Shown here one piece after another: positions 1-6,628 of a stretch of 6,629 bases of DNA. A program made the translations under genes and the position numbers. The notes under the pieces are model-generated. The model did no database searches and was not told the DNA's origin. It saw nothing but the letters and a program-made list of their open reading frames with translations. Numbering within the stretch: the stretch's first letter is position 1; every line of letters starts with the position of its first letter. The stretch is from Candidatus Altarchaeales archaeon A3 (GTDB lineage: Archaea > Altiarchaeota > Altiarchaeia > Altiarchaeales > Altiarchaeaceae): the NCBI GenBank assembly GCA_002083985.1, contig MTER01000033.1:1-6629 (forward strand), read 5' to 3'.

Positions 1-302
1 GATAATAAAACAAAGAATTTAAAATAAGAAAGAGCAGAAAAATTTAGTAATTTAAGAGCAGATGTTCTTAATTCGCAACCACTCTATTATAGAACAGATA
101 CAAATTTATTTATATTTTCTTACATTCATATTTATTTTATATTTTTGTACTAAGAAATCTCATGCGGTGCCGGTGGAGAATAATCGTACATTCTATCCAT
201 CGTTAATAAAAAACCTACATAAGGTGTCTCTAAAAATTAGAGATGAGAATGTACTGTGAGGTCAAATGTAAAAAGCGATAAAAACGATAAATATAAATAT
301 AA

Positions 303-312
303 GAACATGTTC
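303..312. promoter_or_regulatory. Perfect 10-bp palindrome, possible operator
   Basis: GAACATGTTC is a perfect inverted repeat centred 75 bases before the jetA start codon, within the likely promoter region. Dimeric repressors often bind such sites. A perfect 10-bp palindrome is expected by chance roughly once per kilobase, and no regulator gene is visible in the window, so this is a weak candidate only. Confidence 0.15.
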
Positions 313-338
313 AGATACAACTTGTTGGTGGAAACTCT

Positions 339-358
339 ATTGCCAACTATGCAACTAT
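339..358 (+). repeat. Upstream copy of a motif flanking the operon
   Basis: This segment reads ATTGCCAACTATGCAACTAT and ends 24 bases before the jetA ATG. Internally, CAACTAT occurs twice (344-350 and 352-358) with an 8-base period. A related segment lies just after jetD (6523-6543); the two share an exact 10-mer, ACTATGCAAC (346-355 and 6529-6538), and an ATT(T)GC start and TAT end after small gaps. It could be a boundary or attachment-like repeat, a regulator-binding repeat, or chance in AT-rich DNA. No integrase or transposase is present to decide. Confidence 0.35.
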
Positions 359-382
359 AAACAACTTACTTTATCAACATAA

Positions 383-1723
383 ATGGAAGAAGACATTATA
401 CGATTAATATCAAGAAGTTATTCTGATATTTTGCCCCCAAGTAAGGAAGCTTTGTTGCTTATTGTTTGGCTCAACCTGAAGATTGAAAGAGAAGAAATTG
501 AAGAAGAATTCACTAATAGAGATTTTGAAGAAACTATTGAGGACATGGCCGACTTTTTACAAATAGATAAGAATATTCAGAAAGAAACGCTCTCGAAAAA
601 ACTTAGCACTTATTTCTATGAAACAATACCTAAAGGAAAGGAGTATCGCATCCAACTTACAATTTTTGCCAAGGATCTTTGTAAACTCATCGTTGACAGA
701 ATACAGCCCGAAATTATTCAACAACTTGAACTAATTCACACTTTTAAACGGACACTTCCATTAGATGAAAAAACTGATTTTCAAAGCATTGCTACTTTCA
801 AATATTGGTATGAAAATCATTTTCTGACTGCACAAAAACAAATATTATCACATATCGAAGTACTTGATCAGAAAGTTGAGAGTAGAATAAATGAATTGAG
901 GGAACTTCTAAAGCCGAATATTGAAAATCCAAAAGAACTCATCAATAATTTTGAAATCGTATTTGATGATTTAGCTAAACAAGCAAGTGGATTAGCGAGC
1001 ACTTTAGATTTTAAAGATGAAACACTAAATAAAATAAAATCGGCAAAGGATAAATTCTCACAGGACGTTGAAATTCAAATATTCAATCAATATGACAAAA
1101 TGCAGAAAGATATTGATACTTTTTTTCAAAACATTGGAAGGAGAATTAATGCTATTAATGAGAAAATTCAGATCGCATCTAAACGATTAAATAATCTTCT
1201 TGATACTCTCAGATACAAACAGCAATTCAAAATAAATCTTGAAAAGTTTTTACAAGCACTTTTGAGTAACGCAAAAAATATAAAAGGCGAAATTTCTTTG
1301 CCCGCATCTTTTCCCAGAAGAGAAATTCCTTTTTCAGAAATCAAATTCGTTTCAATTCCTAAAATTGACTTCAAATTATACAATCTTGCAACACCTGAAC
1401 AACGAAATGTTGATGTAGCACATTATCAAATACTGAAGGACAAAAATCTTTCAATGCTTAAAATCCAAGAGCAAACTGCCAAATGGTTGGATAAAATTGG
1501 CGATGAAATAAAAAAAGGTAATGAAATTTACTTTGAGGTGTGGTTGGACAAAATAGTTGAAACCGAAAATAATCTTGAAGTTCCCATACAAGTTTGTTAT
1601 GGATTAATACAAGAAGTTAAGAAAGACAAAAAACAAAAACTAATGATTGAAAAAGAAATTGTTTCATCTCCAAAAAATAATTTACAATTATGGAAAATGA
1701 AAATTCAACCTACCTCTTCCTAA
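383..1723 (+). CDS. jetA: Wadjet protein JetA, MukF/MksF-like kleisin subunit
   Basis: Predicted kleisin of a Wadjet SMC complex; in this family it bridges the two JetC ATPase heads and carries the JetB dimers. The product is 446 residues, close to E. coli MukF (440). Residues 1-110 look like the MukF N-terminal winged-helix dimerisation region: the pattern LPPSKEALLLIVWLN (17-31) followed by an acidic helix matches the LPxxxxxFLLAVATLN segment of MukF as I remember it, and YRIQLT (88-93) sits where MukF has a wing strand. Residues 110-290 are almost wholly helical and charged, as in the MukF middle helical domain. Residues 300-355 are a Pro-rich, less ordered linker of the kind that binds MukE. 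Residues 355-446 would be the C-terminal winged helix that caps an SMC head. It is the first gene of the operon and its end overlaps jetB by 34 bases. The start is the ATG at 383; no Shine-Dalgarno motif precedes it. Assignment rests on context, length and fold-like pattern rather than strong sequence identity. Confidence 0.86.
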   Translation: MEEDIIRLISRSYSDILPPSKEALLLIVWLNLKIEREEIEEEFTNRDFEETIEDMADFLQIDKNIQKETLSKKLSTYFYETIPKGKEYRIQLTIFAKDLCKLIVDRIQPEIIQQLELIHTFKRTLPLDEKTDFQSIATFKYWYENHFLTAQKQILSHIEVLDQKVESRINELRELLKPNIENPKELINNFEIVFDDLAKQASGLASTLDFKDETLNKIKSAKDKFSQDVEIQIFNQYDKMQKDIDTFFQNIGRRINAINEKIQIASKRLNNLLDTLRYKQQFKINLEKFLQALLSNAKNIKGEISLPASFPRREIPFSEIKFVSIPKIDFKLYNLATPEQRNVDVAHYQILKDKNLSMLKIQEQTAKWLDKIGDEIKKGNEIYFEVWLDKIVETENNLEVPIQVCYGLIQEVKKDKKQKLMIEKEIVSSPKNNLQLWKMKIQPTSS

Positions 1724-2355
1724 ATTCAGATATGGCAAAAAAATATTTTGCCGATGTTGATTTTGCTTTGAAGCAAGGTAGGCACATTCAGGATTATGGA
1801 AAAGATCACATACTTTTTGAATTCATTGATGAATATTACTATAAAGGTTTGCAGACCTACTACGAAGATTTTTTCGGTATGAAACTCATGATGGGGGAAG
1901 CAGACAGAGAGAGATATTATTTTCTGAGTTTTCCGGAAGATGGCAAAGGGAAATTTGGAAAAGAAAACAGAAGCAAAGAATTAGAAGATAATAAATTAAT
2001 TTTCGGAATTTTATTGCTAAACATTTACAAGGAAAAATTCTTTGAGAAAAAAGAAGTCCGTTGGCAAGAATTAGAACAAATTTTCAAAGAAAGCGAACAA
2101 AAAGGCCTTTGGCTTCAATTACTCTACGGAAAAGTGAAACCGAATTATTCTCCTGGTGAGGAAACAGAAGTAAGAAATAAAATTATCAAAATCCTCAAAA
2201 CTTTTGAAGATTTAGGATGGATTAGTTTTATCAATCAAGAAGAATTACATTTTAAAATTCTCCCTTCAATTGACAGAATTTCTAAACTTTATGGAGATAT
2301 AATAAACAATATAGAAAACGTGCAAGCATTGCAATCATATATTAATAATGAATAA
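1690..2355 (+). CDS. jetB: Wadjet protein JetB, MukE/MksE-like subunit
   Basis: Predicted kleisin-associated (KITE) subunit, a double winged-helix protein that dimerises on the JetA linker and contacts DNA and the JetC heads. It is 221 residues, matching MukE (about 225-234). The clearest signature is ALKQGRHI (26-33), which corresponds to ALRSGRHI in E. coli MukE, with a similar aromatic/acidic helix after it (42-62). Near the end, an ILKTFEDLGWISF segment (168-180) followed by a strand (ELHFKI) resembles the second winged helix of MukE (LxRLRRLGMVWF...FRI). I chose the ATG at 1690 although it overlaps jetA by 34 bases, because it gives about 25 residues before ALKQG, as in MukE; the next in-frame ATG (1732) would avoid the overlap but shorten that helix. 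The stop codon overlaps the jetC start by 8 bases, which suggests translational coupling. Confidence 0.9.
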   Translation: MENENSTYLFLNSDMAKKYFADVDFALKQGRHIQDYGKDHILFEFIDEYYYKGLQTYYEDFFGMKLMMGEADRERYYFLSFPEDGKGKFGKENRSKELEDNKLIFGILLLNIYKEKFFEKKEVRWQELEQIFKESEQKGLWLQLLYGKVKPNYSPGEETEVRNKIIKILKTFEDLGWISFINQEELHFKILPSIDRISKLYGDIINNIENVQALQSYINNE

Positions 2356-5300
2356 CTATCCCAAAATATATTCCATTTCAACCGTCGGAGTGAGACAGCA
2401 CGGCAACGCTGATTTTTTGTTGCATCCGATAAGAACTGACTTTACTGGTGACAACGGTTTAGGCAAGTCAATAATTGCTGATTTGATGCAGCTTATATTC
2501 ATTCCGTTACGTGATGAATGGAAACCTGGAACAGAAGGTATTAAAAAAGAAGATAGAAGAATTGAGACCATTCCTCTTGAAAGAGAATGGATAAGGCATT
2601 CTTATAGCTTCTTAAATATTGAAATCAGAAAAAATAAATTCATTGTAATTGGCGTTTTCATTCCGAGAAATTCGCGTTCACCCGTGCGACCATTTATTAT
2701 TCAAAAAAGTGATGATTTTGAAAACAGAAAAAACCTTGTCCCCTTTGACAAACCGTTAACTTTCTCTGATTTCCTTGCTGACAATCAACAAATCTTAGAT
2801 TTAAAAGAACTTGAAAGGAACTTGTTTCAGAAGTATCAAATACACTTCAAAGATTTCTTTCAGCAAACTCAAATTGAAGACTATTTTGATTTACTTTTCA
2901 GAAATCAAATTATTCCAATTCAACTTACCATTAAAAGCAACTTGAAATCCTTTGCTAAGATTCTACAATCGTTTTCAAGAGGAAAAACACTTGACATAAA
3001 TAAGTCAAGCAGTATGCAGAATTTTTTATTTGAGGACAACGAGGAAATCAAATTTAACTTTGACAAGGAAAGGGAAAACCTTGCTGGCTACATTAAGGAA
3101 TACAACGACCACGACAGAGAGATAAATCTCATTGATAAAAAGCAGAAGCGACTGGAAGAATTACGACTCTTTCATACCAGTTATGAATCAGCAAAGATTG
3201 AATATTTAAAAAACAATGCTCTGTTTAACTCAAACAAATATTTGGTTGCTAATAAAACATTTGACGATAATCAAAGAAAGCACACAGAAGCATCTAAAAA
3301 ATACACTGACGCAAAAAAAGATTATGATAAAAAAACTTTAGAACTATTCAAATCTCTTTTGGAGCAAAAAGAAATCTGCAATGAAATAAGAAGCCAATTA
3401 GATTTACAGAAAGCAGAAACAGGAAAAGAAAATATTGAAAAGCTTAAAAAGGAAAGAGACAACAACCGAGATTTGATTAAGGAACTTGAAAAACTTAAAC
3501 CATTAGTTGACCTTTACAAAACAGTTGAAGAATTACAAACAAAAGTTAGCCAGCAAGAAAAGGAACATGAGGAATTTAAAAAACTGAACCTGCTTAAAGC
3601 AATAAAACTTTTAGCAGAGTTTGAAAAATCTAAATGGAAAGAAAACTACAAAGAAGCATACACAGATTATATTTCTGAAAAAGCAAGTATCAATTTACAG
3701 CTTGAAGGATTAACCGCTTTGCTTGAATTATATGAGGGCAACAATCCTGATTCACTTTTCAACTGGGCATTGAATCAGAAAAAAGCTTTAACACTTGCAG
3801 AAGAAACAGTGCTGATGAATTTCAAAAGTATTTTCATTAAACAAATTGACGCAAGCGAGGGAACAAAATATACACTTACACCAAAATTACTTTTGAGCTC
3901 TTTTGAAGAAAAACCAAATGGAGTTTGGTTAAAACTTGGAGACATAAGAGAGTTTATTCCTTTCATTTCAAAACAGATTTTTGATAATGCTCAAACGTTA
4001 GAAAAGGCAATTGAAAAGAATAAGCAAGAAGTAAAAAAAGAAATTGAAGAACTTCAAAATGATATTACTGCTATTGATGAACTTCACAATCAGTTGCAAA
4101 ATATCGGGTACTCAAATCAAGAGTTTGTTGAAATTTATAAACGAAGAAAAGAGATTGATAAATTTAAGTTGAATAATCTTTTGACAAGTGAGAATTTAGC
4201 TTTCATTAAAAATAATTTTAGAATTTTTGGCGACATTGAAAATATTAAATCAAAAAATGAAATTCTTGACAAGCATATCACAGACACAATTTCTCAAACA
4301 GCAACTATTCAGCAAAAAATTAAAACCAACAATGAAATAATTGTTGAGGTAAATGCCGATTGGGTTGATGTAAAAAAAGATAATCCCGATCCCATTGAAC
4401 TTTCTGATTTGGGCTTAAAAATATTAAGCTTTGATTCACTTGAAGAAAAACAAACAGATTACAAAAATGCAATTAAGATTCTCAAAAGTGACAAAGGTTC
4501 GTTTAGTAAAACAAGAGAAACACAAAAAGGAATAATGGATTCGGCTGAAGGAGATAAAGTCCGTTTGAAAAACGAAATGGATTCAGCCGAGAAAGATTAC
4601 GAAACAGCACGAACCAAACTCCACAATGAAACTGATTTGAAATTTGATTCGCTATTGCCTTTGCAACATTTGACAAACGAATTTATTGAGCAACTTAAAA
4701 CTGATTTTGAAACTAAAGAGAAAGATTATACAAATGGATTTATTGGTGTAGCCGAGGCATTTGAAGATACAAAGCAAGAAAAGATGCATCCTGAAATCTA
4801 TTTACAAGACGGCAAACCAAATTATGGATTTCAGACTTTGGTAAATATTCTTTGCGGTAAACTTGGACTTGAAGGATTAATACCTGAGTTAAACCGACTT
4901 AATGAAAAGCAAAAAGAGTTTGGTGATTTGCAACTGAAAATTTTAATCAATGTTTTTGAGCAAGTTGAGAAACAGTATAACGAATACCATACCACAATAA
5001 TACGGCTTAACGATTTCTTCAACAACAATAAAGTCAGCAGGATTTACAAATTCAAAATTGAATTTACACCACGATCTGATATTGGAATTGATTGGATAGA
5101 AAAAATGAAAGACGAAGCAAGAGTTTACAAATATGGGTCTACATTATTCAGTCCCAAATTTGAAGGCACTCCTGAAACTTTAATAAATGACATAGCGAAA
5201 AAATTTTACCGTTCTATTGATTGCAACCCAATTGATTTATTAAATCCGAAATTCTATTTCAATTTAAGTGTAAGAATGGAAAACGAAGAGGGAAAAACAA

Positions 5301-5674
5301 ATACGGGTAGCGGTGGACAAGCATATATGGCATTATCCCTACTTTGCATCGGCAGATTGTCAATTGTTCAAAAACAACAAGACATGCCCGGAGTTCGCTT
5401 TATAATAATTGAAGAACTCTCAAACATTGACGACACTAACTTTAATATATTTCCACAAATCGCAAATGAATTTGGTTATCAGCTTTTGACTATGACGCCC
5501 AAACCTTTTGGCTCATACACTAATGAGGAATGGTACCTACATATGCTTGTTGAAGGTACAGATCCCGATTTAAATTATACGGCAATGAGTTTCTTCAAGA
5601 ACAAATATGAAGGTGTAGAGTTAAAAGAACATCTTGCAAGTAAAAATGAACTGGAACGCAATAAAACAACTTAA
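2348..5674 (+). CDS. jetC: Wadjet protein JetC, MukB/MksB-like SMC ATPase
   Basis: Predicted motor subunit: an SMC-like ABC ATPase whose dimers extrude DNA loops. The N-terminal head lobe (about 1-225) has a complete Walker A motif, GDNGLGKS (34-41), soon after the start, as in MukB. The DYFDLLF...IIP segment (from 178) resembles the DYHSLMF...IIARRL segment of MukB. Lys/Glu-rich coiled coil occupies about 235-450, a globular central block (about 453-550, with DSLFNWAL at 468-475) is the probable hinge, and a second coiled coil follows to about 800. The C-terminal lobe has the ABC signature GSGGQ (987-991) and the Walker B region FIIIEELSNIDD (1018-1029), followed by a predicted strand ending in MTPKP. 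Walker B is odd: Glu1022 stands where Asp is usual, and Glu1023 is the likely catalytic base. At 1108 residues the arms are shorter than in MukB (about 1486) and similar to other JetC proteins. Within the second coil, MDSAE recurs 14 residues apart (730 and 744), two heptads. It overlaps jetB and jetD. Confidence 0.95.
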   Translation: MNNYPKIYSISTVGVRQHGNADFLLHPIRTDFTGDNGLGKSIIADLMQLIFIPLRDEWKPGTEGIKKEDRRIETIPLEREWIRHSYSFLNIEIRKNKFIVIGVFIPRNSRSPVRPFIIQKSDDFENRKNLVPFDKPLTFSDFLADNQQILDLKELERNLFQKYQIHFKDFFQQTQIEDYFDLLFRNQIIPIQLTIKSNLKSFAKILQSFSRGKTLDINKSSSMQNFLFEDNEEIKFNFDKERENLAGYIKEYNDHDREINLIDKKQKRLEELRLFHTSYESAKIEYLKNNALFNSNKYLVANKTFDDNQRKHTEASKKYTDAKKDYDKKTLELFKSLLEQKEICNEIRSQLDLQKAETGKENIEKLKKERDNNRDLIKELEKLKPLVDLYKTVEELQTKVSQQEKEHEEFKKLNLLKAIKLLAEFEKSKWKENYKEAYTDYISEKASINLQLEGLTALLELYEGNNPDSLFNWALNQKKALTLAEETVLMNFKSIFIKQIDASEGTKYTLTPKLLLSSFEEKPNGVWLKLGDIREFIPFISKQIFDNAQTLEKAIEKNKQEVKKEIEELQNDITAIDELHNQLQNIGYSNQEFVEIYKRRKEIDKFKLNNLLTSENLAFIKNNFRIFGDIENIKSKNEILDKHITDTISQTATIQQKIKTNNEIIVEVNADWVDVKKDNPDPIELSDLGLKILSFDSLEEKQTDYKNAIKILKSDKGSFSKTRETQKGIMDSAEGDKVRLKNEMDSAEKDYETARTKLHNETDLKFDSLLPLQHLTNEFIEQLKTDFETKEKDYTNGFIGVAEAFEDTKQEKMHPEIYLQDGKPNYGFQTLVNILCGKLGLEGLIPELNRLNEKQKEFGDLQLKILINVFEQVEKQYNEYHTTIIRLNDFFNNNKVSRIYKFKIEFTPRSDIGIDWIEKMKDEARVYKYGSTLFSPKFEGTPETLINDIAKKFYRSIDCNPIDLLNPKFYFNLSVRMENEEGKTNTGSGGQAYMALSLLCIGRLSIVQKQQDMPGVRFIIIEELSNIDDTNFNIFPQIANEFGYQLLTMTPKPFGSYTNEEWYLHMLVEGTDPDLNYTAMSFFKNKYEGVELKEHLASKNELERNKTT

Positions 5675-6491
5675 CCAACTTTTTATAGGAGGTAAAACAT
5701 CGGACAATTTAATGAAATTTCCTTACATTAAAAGATTATATTCTATGGAAGGTTTCATTCATGAGAAGAAGATACTTATTAAAACAGAACATTTTGATTC
5801 ATTATATTTAAAAAAAGACCTAGAACAGTTCAATAACTTTAACAAACTTCTTTTAGAATACGATTTAACGGAAACAAATTTTGAGTTTAATGACCTTGAA
5901 GCTTTAGTAAAAATTACAGCAGACAAAGAAGTGATTTCAGAAAAAATAATCACACAAAAAGAAATTTCTACTCTTTATTTTGACGATGCAAAATATTTAA
6001 AGACTGGAAGTAAATTATATGGTGCTGTTCTAAAGGTCTTAGAACTTGATACTTTTCCTGTTGATGAACACGATCAGCAATTTCTTTATGTTTTACATTG
6101 TAAGAACAAGATTCCTAAGACCATCATTCTTTGTGAAAATGATAATCAGTTACGTAAGCCGAGATTAAATGATGTTGAACTTTGGTTTGCAGGTGGAAGG
6201 AACACAGCTAAACTGAAATTCGTAAATGAACTGATCACCATCCCGTTTTATTACTTGTGCGACTGGGACAACAAAGGTATTGAGATTTATCAAGATATCA
6301 AAAATATTTTTCCAAATATTCAAATCCTGGTACCGCAAGAACCACTCAAACTAATGAATATCAAAAGAGAATGGAAAACTAAAATAAACTATTCTTTATT
6401 TACTGATGAAGCAAAAACCCTTTTAGAAAAATTAATTCCTGAAAAGTGGATTGAAGAAGAAAGTATCAATCACGATTTATTGAAACGATGA
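5646..6491 (+). CDS. jetD: Wadjet protein JetD, compact Toprim nuclease
   Basis: Predicted nuclease of the system; JetD is a Toprim protein distantly related to topoisomerase VI subunit A / Spo11 that cleaves circular DNA after loop extrusion by JetABC. From the ATG at 5646 the protein has 281 residues. The second half has the expected order of JetD motifs: FDDAK (112-116), similar to the F-G-D-S-K segment of known JetD proteins; ILCEN (161-165) with Glu164 as Toprim acid; AGG (182-184); and LCDWDNKG (204-211) with Asp206 and Asp208 as the DxD metal-binding pair; then FPNIQILV and a C-terminal helix with KWIEEESI. All three Toprim acids are present, so the enzyme should be active. Canonical JetD has about 390 residues, so the N-terminal DNA-binding arm is much reduced. 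An in-frame TTG at 5634 would add four residues, but ATG is preferred. It overlaps jetC by 29 bases, has no Shine-Dalgarno motif, and is the last gene of the operon. Confidence 0.9.
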   Translation: MNWNAIKQLNQLFIGGKTSDNLMKFPYIKRLYSMEGFIHEKKILIKTEHFDSLYLKKDLEQFNNFNKLLLEYDLTETNFEFNDLEALVKITADKEVISEKIITQKEISTLYFDDAKYLKTGSKLYGAVLKVLELDTFPVDEHDQQFLYVLHCKNKIPKTIILCENDNQLRKPRLNDVELWFAGGRNTAKLKFVNELITIPFYYLCDWDNKGIEIYQDIKNIFPNIQILVPQEPLKLMNIKREWKTKINYSLFTDEAKTLLEKLIPEKWIEEESINHDLLKR

Positions 6492-6522
6492 AAATCTCAC
6501 ACTCAAAAAATATACTATTCCA

Positions 6523-6543
6523 ATTTGCACTATGCAACACTAT
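6523..6543 (+). repeat. Downstream copy of a motif flanking the operon
   Basis: This begins 32 bases after the jetD stop and contains ACTATGCAAC (6529-6538), identical to the 10-mer upstream of jetA. The surrounding bases also align (ATTTGC before, ACTAT after) when 1-2 base gaps are allowed. CACTATG occurs twice here (6528-6534 and 6538-6544), echoing the internal doubling of the upstream copy. It lies in the same orientation as that copy. It is a possible boundary of an inserted defence cassette, but chance similarity is not excluded. Confidence 0.35.
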
Positions 6544-6628
6544 GGGTCTTGTGGCGACCAGATTCCAAAAAGGGAAAAATATTTTGTTCTTTCTGTAATT
6601 TATAATGCATCCTCAAAACACATTCCTT
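6530..6628 (-). CDS. Possible 3' end of a minus-strand gene, partial
   Basis: On the minus strand a frame is open from the window edge for 32 codons to a TAG at 6530-6532. The translated end reads ...NIFPFLESGRHKTHSVA. I do not recognise it. An open stretch of this length is common by chance, and the frame ends inside the flanking repeat, so this may not be a gene. If real, it would be convergent to jetD and would mark the end of the defence cassette. Confidence 0.13.
   Translation of the reverse strand, partial: KECVLRMHYKLQKEQNIFPFLESGRHKTHSVA

Larger units (their letters stand above)
1..382. other. AT-rich leader upstream of the jet operon, no convincing gene
   Basis: I see no RNA gene and no convincing coding region here. 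The longest frame (62-259, +, 65 codons) would give a protein with a hydrophobic stretch at residues 13-30 and nothing recognisable after it. It has no ribosome-binding context and its composition is that of the surrounding AT-rich DNA, so I do not call it. Structures that are visible: two spaced copies of CGATAAA (276-282 and 285-291) in a poly-A/AT tract, a palindrome GAACATGTTC (303-312), and four copies of CAACT (318, 344, 352 and 362). The jet promoter must lie in this stretch if the operon is transcribed independently. I could not find a clear Bacteroidota-type promoter (TTG, then TAnnTTTG about 20 bases later), so I place none. Confidence 0.6.

Noticed and set aside
62..259. 65-codon frame with a hydrophobic N-terminal segment upstream of jetA
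   Set aside because: No recognisable domain, no initiation context, and the hydrophobic run follows from the T-rich DNA (Phe, Ile, Leu, Tyr codons). It might be a small membrane protein, but nothing supports it beyond the open frame.
1..382. CRISPR array, tRNA or riboswitch in the leader
   Set aside because: No regularly spaced repeats of CRISPR length, no tRNA T-arm consensus and no recognisable riboswitch core were seen; the repeats present are only 5-10 bases long.
1168..1383. Minus-strand frame within jetA, and similar ones in jetC (2356-2571, 3775-3966, 4831-5028) and jetD (5759-5953)
   Set aside because: All lie wholly inside well-supported plus-strand genes, have low-complexity Ser/Phe/Leu-rich translations typical of antisense reading of AT-rich genes, and show no domain.
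5634..5645. TTG as the start of jetD
   Set aside because: It adds only four residues (translated MQVK) before an ATG at 5646, and ATG is used for the other three genes, so the ATG is preferred.
5687..5693. Strong Shine-Dalgarno-like AGGAGGT inside jetD
   Set aside because: It is followed by ATC, not a start codon, at the right distance; the next in-frame ATG (5712) is about 19 bases further on. The other genes here do not use Shine-Dalgarno motifs, and the bases encode residues in the jetD frame (IGGK).
6545..6559. GGTC...GACC hairpin after jetD as a terminator
   Set aside because: The stem is only four base pairs and is followed by CAGATTCC rather than a T-run.
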